DNA from: Liolophura sinensis
Lineage: Eukaryota > Mollusca > Polyplacophora > Chitonida > Chitonidae
DNA length: 64,000 bases
Reading direction: 5' to 3'
Assembly (NCBI RefSeq): GCF_032854445.1
Contig: NC_088304.1
Span: 8,631,704-8,695,703 of the forward strand
This document shows, piece by piece, positions 1 through 11,843 of this stretch. The translations under genes were made by a program, and so were the position numbers. Below the pieces are notes generated by a model, which worked only from the letters and a program-made list of their open reading frames with translations, searched no databases and had not been told where the DNA came from. Each line of letters opens with the position of its first letter. Positions within the stretch are counted from its first letter, which is position 1.

Positions 1-319
1 CTTCAATTCATCCCGAAGACCAACAAACCATGACGCTTACCGACGCCTTGCGTGATGTCCCGCATTATACACACCCGCATTATATACGTGGGTAGAAGCA
101 ATCAGGCTTAGTTCTTCACAGACGGAAAATTTATCTATGACTTATTTTTTCATTGTTGTTTAACCCTATGCTCCGGAATTTTTCACCTCCACAGTCCACC
201 TCCATAGTTTCACCTCCACAGCGGAATGCCCGGAGTAAACTACTGACCTTTGGGCAGTGACTGACCAACTTTCCCACGAGGCCTGGATCAACGTAGATAT
301 GTGAACAATTCCTTTGTGC

Positions 320-372
320 ACATGAGGATTTCTTGTGCATATGAGGATTTCTTGTGCATATGAGGATTTCTT
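320..372. repeat. short tandem repeat, 19 bp unit
   Basis: About two and a half copies of a 19 bp unit built on catatgaggatttcttgtg. The flank up to about 490 is rich in related catatgtg words. The small open frames over this stretch on both strands are repeat by-products. Confidence 0.7.
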
Positions 373-780
373 GCACGTGTGTGCAAATAAAAACATACAT
401 AAGATTTCCACATATGTGCAACAAATACGAAATCTTCAGACATGTGTGCAAATATTTGTACATATGTGGAAAAAATCGCACATATGTACAGTTCTTTTAA
501 GCATGTATATCATTAGAGAATAAATACCGAAAGAGCTTGGAATAACATCGAGTTTGATATAGATAAAGTTGTGTACATAAAGTCCAAGCATTTAGCGCAC
601 GTGTTCACTGTCAAAGTTCTCCATAGTCGATGTTACTGACATCTCTGTTTGTTAGGTAATTAACGCTAATTGGCACTTTTTTCTCCTGGCTGCAATATGT
701 TCTCGCCACGATATGCATGAATAGTGCTTATGCATGAATCATTCATTCATTCACTCTAATCAATACGAGGGAGAAACGGT

Positions 781-1004
781 GCACCGGTGGTTAGCTTGCT
801 AGGGCTGGCGAATGACCCAGAAGCCTCTCACCAATGCGGTCGCTGTAAGTTGAAGTCCACCTCATGCTGGCTTCTTCTCCCGTCGTACATGGGAAAATCT
901 GTCAGCAAAAGGTTTCTCCTTGTTTCCTCCCACCACAATGTTGACTGCTGTTGTACACGTGAAATATTCTCGACTACAGCATAAAACAGAAATCAAATAA
1001 ATGA
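781..1004 (+). repeat. SINE family S1, tRNA head to tail
   Basis: tRNA-derived SINE. The head (ggtggttagcttgct) is followed by the family core (cctctcaccaatgcggtcgc, then catgctggcttc) and by the 3' part gtgaaatattctcgactaca with an aatcaaataaatga tail. The stretch that normally reads gcggatggtcgtgggtttccc is deleted here. The same family recurs about 30 times in this window on both strands. Confidence 0.85.
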
Positions 1005-1298
1005 AGAAATCTCCCCGTGGAGTCTCACTTCATTGCCACCATCATGGCACATCCAGTAAGGGTTTTAGTACCATAACGGAAAACGTACTTTGACATTGTA
1101 TCAGATGGACATCTTTCTATATGAAGATAGGCGACTCTAACAACCATATTTATAAGCATAAGTCGAATTAGTGAATACAAACATTTCATTTTCAGTCTGG
1201 CAGAATGACGGATACAAAAAGTTATTATGACAGTATCTCCTATCATAGCAGTACTAAAATAAAGGTACATGTAGCCTAAATGTTGATCTCCTATAATG

Positions 1299-1740
1299 GT
1301 GGATCCGCTATACTGGTGGATCATTATTAATGGTGGATCTGCTATACTGGTGGATCATTATTAATGGTGGATGTGCTATACTGGTGGATCATTATTAATG
1401 TGGACCTGATATTCTGGTGGATCATTATTAATGGTGGATCTGCTATACTGGTGGATCATTATTAATGGTGGATCTGCTATACTGGTGGATCATTATTAAT
1501 GTGGACCTGGTATTCTGGTAGATCATTATTAATGGTGGATCTGCTATACTGGTGGATCATTATTAATGGTGGATCTGCTATACTGGCGGATCATTATTAG
1601 TGGTGTATCTGCTGTAAGAATTGATCTGTTATGATTGTAGTTCTGTCATAAGGATGAATCTATTGCAATGGTGGAACTGTTATAATGGTGGATCTGCTTT
1701 AATGCTGGATCTGCTTTAATGCTGGATAAAATATTAGGCC
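1299..1740. repeat. minisatellite, 34 bp unit
   Basis: Roughly nine copies of a 34 bp unit, made of ggtggatctgctatactggt followed by ggatcattattaat, run to about 1607 and decay into looser ggtggatctg words until about 1860. Some units have lost a few bases (tgtggacctg variant). No coding meaning is apparent. Confidence 0.85.
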
Positions 1741-1914
1741 TGATAATCTGCTGAATATATATAATAGTAGATCTGTTACATTTGTGGAGCTTTGGTCATT
1801 GTTTAACTGTTATAATGGTGGATCTGTGTTAACGGCGGATATGTTAAAATAGTGGATCTCTTTATGTCATTGTCGATCATATACGATGGATCTATAATAT
1901 TGGTAGACCTTGTT

Positions 1915-3130
1915 AGGTCCATGACAACGATGGAAAAACACGTGCCCATGTCAGATGCACGTCCTTCACAACAATGGACAAACACGTGCCCATGTCAGAT
2001 TCAGGTCCCTCACATAACTGGACAAACGCGCACCATATCAGATTCACGTTCCTAACAACACTGGACAAACACACGCCTATGTCATATTCAGGTACCTGAC
2101 AACGTGGGACAAACATGCGTCCATGTCAGATTCAGGTACCTGGCATCATTGGATGAACCCGCTCCCACGTCGGATTCAGGTACCTGACAGCATTGGGCAA
2201 ACACGCGCCCATGTCAGATTCAGGTATCTGACAACACTGGACACACACGCCCTCATGTCAGAAGCATGTACCTGACAACGTTGGATAAACACGCGCCTAT
2301 GTCAGAATCATGTACTTGACAACGTTGGATAAACAACCACTCATGTCAGAATCATATACCTGACAACGTTGGATAAACACGCGCCCATGTCAGATTCAGG
2401 TATCCGACAACACTGGACAAGTACGCGCCCATGTCAAATTCAGGTACCTGACAGCACTGGACAAACACGCGCCCAAGCCACATTGAGATCCTTGACATTT
2501 CTAGACAAACATACCAAATTCAGGTTTCTTACAATACTGGATAATCATGCGACCATGCCAGATTCAGGTATCAGACAATACTGGACAAACACGCGCCCCT
2601 GTCAGACTCAGGTACTTGACAACGTTGGACAAACACGTGGCCATGTCAGTTTTGCGTACCTGACAGCACTGGACAAACACGCCTCCAAGCCATATTGGGA
2701 TCCCTGACAATTCTAGACAAACATGTCAGATTCATGTACCTGACAATACTGGATAAACACCAGTCCATGTGGGATTCACGTCCCTGACAAAGTTAAAAGA
2801 TGCGCCTATCACACCACTGGAAAAACACGTGCCTCTGTCAGACTTAAGTCCCTGTCAATACTAGAGAAAAACGCCCCCAAGCCAGATTCCGATCCCAGAG
2901 ACCCTTGAGCCAACCCTCGCCCAAGCCACATTAAGGTCCCTGGCAATTCTAGACAAACATGCCAGTTTCAGGTACCTGACAATAATGGACAAACACGCCA
3001 GATTCAGGTACCTGACAATAATGGACAAACACGCCAGATTCAGGTACCTGACAATAATGGACAAACACGCCAGATTCAGGCTGCTAACAATACTGGACAA
3101 ATACGCGCACAAGCCACATTCAGGTCCCTG
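1915..3130. repeat. minisatellite, 44 bp unit
   Basis: About 27 diverged copies of a 44 bp unit that reads ctgacaacactggacaaaca, then cgcgcccatgtcagattcag and gtac. From about 2970 to 3090 a shortened 36 bp variant (acaataatggacaaacacgc) is repeated three times almost perfectly, a recent local expansion. Open frames here on both strands (for example 2369-2707) are products of the repeat. Confidence 0.9.
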
Positions 3131-3310
3131 ACAAAACTAGACTGCTCCTTTGTCCATGAGCCCGTCCTAATTTCGTACTTTATTCTGTACTTTCTTAGCT
3201 CTTTGGTAGTTTGTGTGAAACGTCGTTTGGCAATTGGCCTTGGAACGTCCATCTTGACTGACAGCTTGTATACGAATGTCTGTTTCGTCGTATAGTTTAA
3301 GTTTGACAAA
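3131..3310 (+). repeat. A/B dispersed element, B fragment inside the 44 bp array
   Basis: This segment matches the B part of a dispersed repeat also seen near 16560, 22420, 23720, 26130, 28500, 28880, 33830 and 50930. Shared words include cgtcctaatttcgtactt, ctttggtagtttgtgt and tatacgaatgtctgtttcg. The 44 bp array resumes just after it (3311-3365), so it interrupts the array. Confidence 0.7.
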
Positions 3311-3365
3311 GTTACATGAAGACAAACACGTGCTCTGTCCCGATTAAGGTCTCTTAAAAAGATTT
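3311..3365. repeat. last degenerate unit of the 44 bp minisatellite
   Basis: The words gacaaagttac, gacaaacacgtgc and cccgattaaggtc follow the 44 bp unit order and mark the right edge of the array after the B fragment. Confidence 0.5.
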
Positions 3366-3410
3366 AAACTAATCTTCTAACGTGAGAAAACCTAGATTTA
3401 TTGTTTTTAA

Positions 3411-3755
3411 TTGCTTATGGGCAGTCGTGTACTTTCACAAAACTTCGTAGATGTAGTTTCTTTCTCCTTTCTCGTGAATCAACTCGTCTTACGGCAGGTT
3501 AACCCAGACAACGCAATTTACGAAATATGTAAGGCGCAAATGGATCAGCGAAGTTTTTTCAACGGCAAACAGCTATTAGTCTCAAAAGAAGTCAAAAAAA
3601 AAAAATACCGGGTATCAACCGAGGCGAACATGAAAGTAGTTTTACAATGTGCACCAAATCTATTAAATGCTCCTCCCGAAATCGCTATCACTCAAATTCA
3701 TGGTCGAGCAGACGATACGGATGTTCAAGGGAATCTCCAGGGATATAAAATGTAA
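3411..3755 (+). CDS. unassigned open frame, 114 residues, possibly not a gene
   Basis: This frame does not overlap any repeat I can identify, which sets it apart from most open frames of the first 48 kb. The predicted protein is hydrophobic near residues 12-28, has a lysine run near residue 60, and no motif I recognise. There is no clear splice site, promoter or polyadenylation context. It may be a decayed exon, a piece of an unrecognised transposon, or chance. Confidence 0.15.
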   Translation: MLMGSRVLSQNFVDVVSFSFLVNQLVLRQVNPDNAIYEICKAQMDQRSFFNGKQLLVSKEVKKKKYRVSTEANMKVVLQCAPNLLNAPPEIAITQIHGRADDTDVQGNLQGYKM

Positions 3756-4600
3756 TTTTAAGATTGTACTCATTGTGTACATATTGTGAATTACTTTATC
3801 CTTGCTTCTGTAACGATTTACTGTGTGGGGGGTGCACAATAATTTTTACGTTGATAGGAATGATACTGGGATTCAGAAAAATCTCCTCCATGATGGAGGT
3901 AATTGTATAAAGGATTTTAGACAATGTATTCACTTTATCTGTATTTATGCCATGAATGACTTGGTAATATTTCATAATTAAAGTCTTTTTGGGGCTAATA
4001 CTCCTCCCTGGGAGATTAGCGAACGCTAGAGTTAATGAGTAACGGTGGTGACGTTACCGTGATACCTTGTATCTATCACTGCACTTCACTGTGCGCAGGC
4101 TTCTCCTCTCAGAAGGGCCTCTAATATCATTAGCCCTATGATACAGGAGCCCACGAGCACAGGGGGCCTTGAAGACTGCAGTCCGGTAGAACGAGTCCTA
4201 TGAGACAGGGATCCAAAAGCACTTGGGGCCGTGAGGGTAGTCCTTGAAAACAGGGGTTCGAAAGAACAGATGTCCAACATGACAGAAGCCTTTAATCAAG
4301 CATGGGTTAATATTTGAGGCTTGATCTTCCGCAGGTGTATGAATAAATCAACTTTAGCTACCTTCCTTTTGTCGGATCTAAAAAGATTATTAATTTTTTT
4401 TGTTAACAAGAGAGACCCATGTGTAGTCAGAAACTGCTACGCATGCTCGAATCAAAATGCGCCCCACGATCAAGAAGAGGAAGAGCACGTCCTCACCTGG
4501 AGCTACTCGTGGCAGCTCTAAAAATTACGTGTTTCACAGATCGGATTCACAGGAGAAAGGGCTCTAAGTATGACCAGAAGGAGCACGCGGTAAGTATGCA
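3756..4600. other. intergenic stretch, no gene seen
   Basis: No coding signal or recognised repeat. Around 4130-4270 short GC-richer words (tatgatacagg, tatgagacaggga, ttgaaaacaggggttcg) look like a decayed tandem repeat of about 60 bp. Confidence 0.4.
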
Positions 4601-4690
4601 TGCGCGTGGTTGTATGCGTGCGTATGTGTGCGTGGATGTGTGCGTAGGTGCGTGCGTGTGTGTGTATGTATGTAAGGATGGATGGATGTT
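4600..4690. repeat. degenerate TG-rich microsatellite
   Basis: An alternating gtgtgcgtg / tgtatg / gatgga tract on the + strand. The threonine/histidine-rich and valine/cysteine-rich frames over it are artefacts. Confidence 0.8.
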
Positions 4691-4960
4691 CGCTTGGGTT
4701 TTTACGTCGTTCTTAACAATTTGCATATGATGACGAGGACTCATTAGGTGTGAGAATGCATATTGTGTCCTCTTGCGGCAGGGCGAGTGCATTTCGCCGA
4801 TGTGCTATAGCCACTGAAATATCATCCCGGAGACAGAAGATATAACACCCTGTCTAGACACATTATATAGACACCAGGCCAACCGGTCTTGTTTCCTTGC
4901 TTTAACCTCTGTGTGCTGAGTGTTTGTTTACGACCTTGGGTTGATCCCACATCAGGAAAG
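4690..4960 (-). repeat. SINE family S2, diverged copy
   Basis: The + strand reads the S2 3' end in reverse: gggtttttacgtcgttctta, aacaatttgcatatgatgac, then the middle (gcagggcgagtgcatttcgc) and the ggccaaccggtcttgtttcc word shared with 17190-17260 read in reverse. The tRNA head has decayed. The copy ends against a Tc1-like remnant. Confidence 0.75.
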
Positions 4961-4974
4961 ACTGATCAGTCACG

Positions 4975-5429
4975 GAGACGCCGAACTGGTCATTTTCGGC
5001 GAATAACTACGGCTCGTAGACAGTTCCTCACAGCCTGATCTGAAATCCTCCGCAATCGAGGTATTGCTGTAGCTGTAGAGGTAATCTTGGTGAGTCTGTC
5101 AGGTAAGTGACGAACCCTTAGCAACCTGTCCTGAGCTGCAATTGTGACCCGGCCCTGGGTAGGTCACGTGTTGACCCACGTGTCTGATAACGCTTCCATA
5201 GTCTTTTAACGGTGCTTGGCGACACGTGGGAAAATCTGGCTACGGTCAAAGCCGAGTCACGTGCCTGCAATCGGCCAGTGGCGTTGCTACGTTGAGCTTC
5301 TATCATTCGTGGCATGTTTTCACGTTTCGTATGCTGTACAATTGTGATGACAGATAAAGGAAAACCCATCGTTTTTATAGCCCAATAGTTTTGGTTGAAT
5401 TCGGATTTCATTTTGATGCCTTTGTGCAA
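4975..5429 (-). pseudogene. Tc1-like transposase N-terminal remnant
   Basis: The - strand frame 5429 to 5118 contains a helix-turn-helix of the Tc1/mariner transposase type: the region around VSPSTVKRLWKRYQTRGS, followed by RDLPRAG, matches the usual order of the DNA-binding domain. After that the frame shifts. In the next frame the coding sense continues (VTIAAQDRLLRVRHLPDR, then QAVRNCLRAVVIRRK), the second half of the paired DNA-binding region. The catalytic DDE domain is not found. The element is frameshifted, truncated and surely inactive. Confidence 0.8.
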
Positions 5430-5487
5430 ACGTGGTTGCTTTTCTGGGCTTCAGCCTCTGATTCTTTATTTTTGGTCCGTACTTTCT

Positions 5488-5917
5488 TCTGTCCGCACAA
5501 AATCACTCCCAAGGTATACAAACATGAGAAATCCTTCTGTCCGCACAAAATCACTCCCAAGGTATACAAACATGAGAAATCCTTCTGTCCGCACAAAATC
5601 ACTCCCAAGGTATACAAACATGAGAAATTCTTCTGTCCGCACAAAATCACTCCCAAGGTATACAAACATGAGAAATTCTTCTGTCTGCACAAAATCACTC
5701 CCAAGGTATACAAACATGAGAAATTCTTCTGTCCGCACAAAATCACTCCCAAGGTATACAAACATGAGAAATTCTTCTGTCTGCACAAAATCACTCCCAA
5801 GGTATACAAACATGAGACATTCTTCTGTCCGCACAAAATCACTCCCAATGTATACAAACATGAGAAATTCTTCTGTCCGCACAAAATCACTCCCAAGGTA
5901 TACAATCATGAGAAATT
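5488..5917. repeat. minisatellite, 48 bp unit
   Basis: Nine copies of a 48 bp unit (ttctgtccgcacaaaatcac, tcccaaggtatacaaacatg, agaaattc) with very few substitutions, so a young array. Because 48 is a multiple of three, two + frames and two - frames stay open for 165-200 codons, each a 16-residue peptide repeat. I see no promoter, conserved flank or signal that would make any of these a real gene. Confidence 0.92.
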
Positions 5918-6429
5918 CATATTCGGCATTTATTTGAAATGGAATCAGAAAAACTCCAATTTCCGATTTTTCTACTTTTAATTTACGTTTCTTGTTCTGC
6001 ATAGTATATTTGCTATTGAATAGACCAAACTTTAAAATTTCTATTTTTGCAACGTGGAGCGGCTTCATTTTGGAGCCACATCATTTTTGCCAGTACAAAT
6101 TACTGCTGTATCGCGCGTACACTGTCCTAAGAAGACTCCAGTATCTCCCGTTAAACTAAAACATTTCGTTAACATTGCTAAAACAGCCAGTACACCCCGG
6201 TAATGGAACCAGTACACTCCTGTACCTCTCTTGGTACAGGCTATTCTTACCTAGGACCGTCAATCCAGTAGGAAGGACCTTACCGACTTGATAGTTTGAA
6301 AGTAGGAAGCAGGCACCTATTTTCGAAATGTAACCAACACTGACTCAATACTCAATATGCGGCTGACGACGCTCATGGGATAGTTTGTGCAATCTGACGT
6401 TCGATGAAGGCCATTAGTGTTGCGCCAAT

Positions 6430-6525
6430 ATGTTGTGCATACATGTACGTCACATGTGGGGAACTCGTCAGTATTGTAACAAAGGCTGATGGCTTACCAA
6501 GGGCACTCCGGTTTCCTCCAACTAT
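6430..6525 (+). repeat. third SINE-like family (S3), fragment
   Basis: The order cacatgtggggaactcgtca, gtattgtaacaaaggctgat, gggcactccggtttcctcca parallels 44635-44700 (catgtgggaaggttcgtcag, taacctatcaaaagtcggtg) and 54590-54625. Only the middle of the element is present. Confidence 0.45.
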
Positions 6526-6589
6526 ACAAACTATAGCATGGCATTACATAACAATCAAATAAAGTTGCACACAAAAGTGACGTCACGTA

Positions 6590-6865
6590 ACTACTGATGC
6601 CATTGTAGGTTAAATATGTTGACAACACAGCATTTTAGTAGTTCTAGATCAATGATGTCTAACAAATTGTAATGAACATCACTGCATTTTTTTCTTAATT
6701 CAGCTTACGCCATGGTGCTAGAGGGCAACTAATTTGCTACTTTTTATGCATTTACCTAAACAGTTAGAATAAAACCTCGACAGGTAAATTGATAACAAGC
6801 CCTATTATAACATTGTCGACGTCGATGCTTTGGTTTTACTTTCTGGGCTGTACTTCCTTAATTAT
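6590..6865 (+). repeat. A/B dispersed element, A arm (+)
   Basis: A arm in + orientation: gatcaatgatgtcta, ggtgctagagggcaac, catttacctaaacagttaga, ataaaacctcgacaggtaaa, then ggttttactttctgggctgt. Copies in the same orientation lie at 16080, 23230, 32060 and 32600; copies in the opposite orientation at 22570, 34030 and 55400. Confidence 0.7.
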
Positions 6866-6889
6866 ATTTTGTTTATGTAACAATTAAAG

Positions 6890-7935
6890 GTCATTACACT
6901 TCCAGGTTAGCAACTAAAATAGAAAACTGTAAGATTGGTCTATTGGACAATAATATGTTTGACACTGACGTTGCGGTGATAAATCTATCACTTTCCTTAT
7001 CTAAAAGGATATTAGACGGCAGAAATATAACTGCTACATACACATACAAACTTCGAAACAAGGACAATGTTCGAGTTTTTAAAACTCGCATTCAGTTATT
7101 TTCCTCCTCATTCTTCCCCAAAACTGTCAAAAATTGGAACATTTTACGGTCTCATATCCGCAATACCTCAGTTGGGAGAATAAAGCAATTTCTGTTTTTC
7201 AAGAAAAATAAAGAGGTCACTCAACTGTACAACATGTTCGATTCCTACCACTCTGTTATTTAATGCCGAATGAGAATGGGACTTAGCGCTCTGAATGCCG
7301 ATCTTTTAAGTACAATTTAAGCAATGTTCGCGCGTGTCCGAATTGTAATCATTTATGTGAAAATGTACTTCATTATTTCTTTGAATGCCACAAATATGCC
7401 ACACAAAGAAAGCATATGCTCGAACAAATTACATCAACAATATCTCCAGGCGTAAACTACACAATATTTATTCCTTCATGTTCAAAATGTATTTGTAATA
7501 TAGTATTATTTGGATCCGATGAACTAAAACCTGATGAAAACAAAATTGTCTTAAAAAGTGTGCATAAATTTATTGCAGAATCAAAGAGATTTTAAATCGA
7601 TGGGTAGCATTGAAATTTCTTCTTATATTAAATGATTATGGTAAATATTATTTCAGTAAGTAGTCATTATATCCTCGCATTATAGCCTCATTTTATTACA
7701 TATGATGTGATTCATTCTTTTGTAGTGTAAATACTTTTGTTGTTGCATATATTATATAAATAAGTGTATAGTTTATTCGGTCTGTTATCTATCTGTATCA
7801 TTTCTTTTATTTATGTTTGTAACCAATTCCTTGTTTTGTCCTGTACATATGTTATATGTTGTCGAGGAGACCCCCCGAGTGGCCATTGGGCTGTGCGGAA
7901 TCCTCGTTAAACAAATAAAGCTTTACGTTACATTG
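6890..7935 (+). mobile_element. 3' end of a non-LTR retrotransposon (decayed)
   Basis: The frame 6943-7263 ends with a region typical of the segment after the reverse transcriptase in Jockey-superfamily LINEs: the RIQLFSSSFFPKTVKNWN word is of the SFFPRTIRDWN type. After a stop, coding sense continues from 7268 (RMRMGLSALNADL) and, after one more frameshift near 7310, into a C-terminal zinc-knuckle-like stretch: CPNC at about 7338, then HYFFEC near 7375. A 3' UTR follows and ends about 7930 with aataaagctttacgtta. Upstream RT and endonuclease are missing, so the copy is 5' truncated and dead. Confidence 0.75.
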
Positions 7936-7939
7936 CCTT

Positions 7940-10080
7940 CCACAGAGTGAAGGTTAAACACCAGGACCTACCTAAATGATTGTTTTTCAAATAAATTTTG
8001 TATGAATAATTATCTCAAAAATGAACCAGTTAAAGAGAACCACCACAACTTCAGTATCAAATATACTAGTTTCCAGTTGACGAGTTTTACAGGTTTCTAT
8101 TTAATATTTTATGTAATTACACTCAAACCATGGTAATTTGGTGAGTGCTCAATGTTGCACTTATAGTAAGGCCATTAAAGGTCAGACTACACGAGTAAAA
8201 TGTCAAAAGGTCATATATATCTGCGCATTACGAAATGTCAGTTATCGCATTCCTTTCCCTCTTGTGTATTTACGTACTTCATGTTATTGCTTTGTCTGAA
8301 GCATTATCTTCGCTATCAGTAGGTTTGTAAATGACGTCAGCTTGGGAAATATGATAAGTAATTTACTTTATCATCAGTACCTAAACTCAGTATCTTTATA
8401 CGATACCGTATCGGATGTAAGTCTAGAGGCAGTATGTAATTCTACTAATGATTACTGTGCTCTCCATCCAAACAAAGGGAGCAAAAGTTACTATACGAAT
8501 GATGTCTTTAAGCCTTTGTTCCCAACGCGCGTTTAAAAACGTTTTATACATGTGCACTGCGACAGAAGCCTCTGATCGTCATTGAATTGTATGGCCTTAG
8601 ATCAGAGAAGAGAATTTCACTATTATTAGCTAATTATCTTTTTAGTGAAGTAAAGCCCCAGGGCGTGGAAAATGCCTTTTTTCACACACGATTGCCTCAG
8701 AGCACAACTTTTGATCCTGAACAGCCCACAACTTACGACTACATAATTTCTATTTGGCCATTTATACAGATGGTTGTCTCCATTGCGGTTTTTTGCGATC
8801 GGGGAGGGGACAGAGGATCAGTGTATTGGTAGTGGTGAACGTCACATGAAAATCTTTGAAAGCCCCTTGTCTCTCAATACGGAACACGACTGGCGTTGCA
8901 AAGCAATAAAAATGTTTTATTGTGTTTTCGTATACGAAATACCTTCATGTGTCGTTCTTTAAAAAAAAGCCTTACATGTGTGTATATTACGCGCAATAAG
9001 GTCTCTTTTGATGGACATGGTACTTAACAAGAAGTCTATTACCGGTCAAGTCAGGTTATGATGTTAGTTCCAGTACCACGATCTTCTTAATACATAACAA
9101 AGCTCTCTTTAACCCTCCTCAAAAATGTACCACATTCTTGAATCATTACACCAAATATGTATTTCTAACAAATCTACCATGCACTATGTATTTTGCCATC
9201 GGGACTAATAAGGGCATAAAAACTAGAGCATTCATTTTAGCGTGATGTAGACGTGTGGAATACATATAAATACAAGCACCCTAACCCAATGACAGACTTT
9301 GTGCTTTCAACCAATTAAAGCGAGACTACCAACCAGTGGTCCATAATACTTGCACCTACTACCGAAACACGCACGTCACAATTAAACGTCATCGGGATAT
9401 TCCACTTGGTGTAAAATATAGAGGTCACATAGGCAGTTATTGACAGTTATCTCTGCCTTACTCTCTGATACATTTGTTTAACGGAGGGATTCGTCAATTT
9501 TGTGGAGCAAAATGAAGAATAGTGAAGAGAACAAAACCACATAAAACCTATTTGATTGGTTGTCTGTGTTTTGTTTCCTTCATCTCTCTAAGTATAATAC
9601 AAATGATTTCGCCCAAGATTACCCTCCAGCGGTCAAGGAATGATCCATGTTAAACATGGGTGAAGTAGGTGTTGTCAAGATTGTTTTTTGTAGCCTGTAA
9701 AACGTGGAGAATGTTAGAACTGTTACAACAGAAAGAAACGATTTTGCGACCTTGGACAGAAATAGTGTTCGTCAACAGTGCAATGTGAACATATATATGA
9801 CATGCTCCTGTGAGATTTCATGATGACAGTGTTGTATAAAAGAAAATAGAAGAGGAAACAGAGAAAAAATCTACCAGGATATAAAACTTTTCAGTGACAC
9901 GGTTGTTATGTACAACGTGTCTGACGAGATCTTTCAGAGTCCTATGCAGTATATGCTAACAGACTAATAGGATAAATGGGCCACACGTATAGACTCTTGC
10001 ACAGTATATACTAACAAGCTAAAAGGGGCACTAGCCTACCAATGGTTTACTTGTGGGTTGATCTTGGCGTGGCTACAAAT
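7940..10080. other. intergenic stretch, no gene or repeat recognised
   Basis: AT-rich single-copy-looking sequence. Short open frames at 8342-8536, 8587-8832 and 8774-8962 have no recognisable motifs and no splice context. No tandem repeat and no SINE copy was seen. Confidence 0.5.
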
Positions 10081-10084
10081 TTCT

Positions 10085-10490
10085 TGTCTCTGTGGAATAC
10101 TTATGGCATCCGCGTGTAATGTTTGAGGCGGGCTTGTGGAATGTTCGATTCGTGCTTGTGAAACTCTTATGGCATCAGTTTGTAATGCTTGGGACGTGCT
10201 TGTGGAATGCTCGTGGTGTGCTTGTGAAACTCTTATTGCATCTGTGTTCAATGTTTGAGGCGACCCGGTGTAATGGTAGCGGCAAGTCTGTAGAATGTTC
10301 GTGGCCTGCATGTGGAATTCTTGTGTGTGCTTGTGGAATTCTTGTGTGTGCATGTGGAATTCTTGTGTGTGCTTGTGGAATTCTTGTGTGTGCTTGTGGA
10401 ATTTTTGTGTGTGCTTGTGGAATTCTTGTGTGTGCTTGTGGAATTCTTGTGTGTGCTTGTGGAATTCTTGTAGCATGTCTGTGGAATGTG
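10085..10490. repeat. minisatellite, 21 bp unit with degenerate left flank
   Basis: Eight nearly perfect copies of a 21 bp unit (cttgtggaattcttgtgtgt plus g) span about 10308-10470. To the left, diverged longer units (gcttgtggaatgctcgtggt, gcttgtgaaactcttattgc) run from about 10130. All frames of 90-200 residues here, on both strands, are simple products of a unit divisible by three. Confidence 0.9.
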
Positions 10491-11309
10491 CTGAAGAAGT
10501 GCTCCAGTTGGTTGGTTACTGTGTCCACGGACCTCACCCTTGTCTATTCCCTCGGCAGACGGAGAAAGGTTAAGCTGGTTATAATCTACAGGTTAATGCT
10601 CCAGTATCGTATGCCCGGTGGATGTTTTATATTCCCACTGGTTCATGCATGTAAACATACGTCTTATCACTCACCTTCAACGTCGTGCCTATAATAATGC
10701 TACTTCCTTTCCTGCTGCAAGTCGAGAAGAGACGAAGAAGAAATCAGCAATGCGTTTTATCTTCCTTTCCGGTACACCTACACTTCACGAAAGTAACAAA
10801 CATAGTCAGCTCTTGAATGACAGCTGTTAACGAAGGCTTAAAATATGAACCGCCACGTGGTGACCTTATAAACGTATATCATGTCAGTCCATTCTTCGAT
10901 GGCACCGCTCCAAATGTTGGTAATGCGATACTATATTCCCCAGCCAATATTTAGAAGTAGGTCGTTGCTATTCACATGCGGCGTCAATGATTCATTACTT
11001 GCTGAACTTGGTTGACGTATTGCCAACATATATAGCGTAGAGCCAATAGGGTTAGGGTGACAAAGCCTGACAGATAGTGTGGAACCACTTAGGTAGTTGT
11101 AATGAAACATACTGCAATAGTTAACAGACATTGTCTAGTTGCAAACATATCAGATGGCACAGTCTTTTAGGCATGCAGAAAAGAAAAACGGCACATACGT
11201 GTAGCGCTTATAAGTGCTAAGCACAAGACATTGAGTCAATCTTATAATGCCAAGAATATGTCGCTGACGACTATGAAATACAAAATTCGATTGTTGTCTA
11301 ACGCCATAT

Positions 11310-11461
11310 TGTATGTGGGAAGGTCTTGCAGCAACCTGTCGATGGTTGTGGGTTTGCCCCGGGCTCTGCCAGGTTTATTCCATCATAATGCTGGCTGCCG
11401 TCGTATAAGTGAAATATTCTTGAGTACGCCGTAAAACACCAATCAAATAAATAAATAAATA
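11310..11461 (+). repeat. SINE family S1, 5' truncated
   Basis: The 3' two thirds of the family: tgtgggaaggtcttgcagca, gatggttgtgggtttgcccc, gtcgtataagtgaaatattc, ccaatcaaataaataaataa. The tRNA head is missing. Confidence 0.9.
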
Positions 11462-11843
11462 ACGCCATACTCATGGACTTCTCAAGTGTACGATGGCGGT
11501 GGGAACATAGTAAGAAAATATGTGCTGATATGATGAGTGCAGATTTAATAAATGTGGGAAATATTTGTCGCTGCCCGTGTATCACAAGGTAAAATCGTAA
11601 TAAGTTATATTCAGCGAGTAATTCTAATGTATTAATGGTTGAAACTAATTCTAAGTGGGGAATTTCTTGGTGTTGTAGTTGTTCGACGCCATTTACTCCT
11701 TAATTTCTCCCTTATACGCTGGCGACCACTAAACTGTGAATAGAGGAAACCGAAGGTACCAGCGCAAACCTCGGAAGTCTGGCAAGTCACACATATATTA
11801 TAGTGAAATCTCCCTGGTATGATATGTCATTTTGGTCGGAATG

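Noticed and set aside
5391-6068. Four frames of 165-200 residues on both strands
   Set aside because: All arise from a 48 bp tandem unit, which keeps any open frame open. No independent evidence for a gene.
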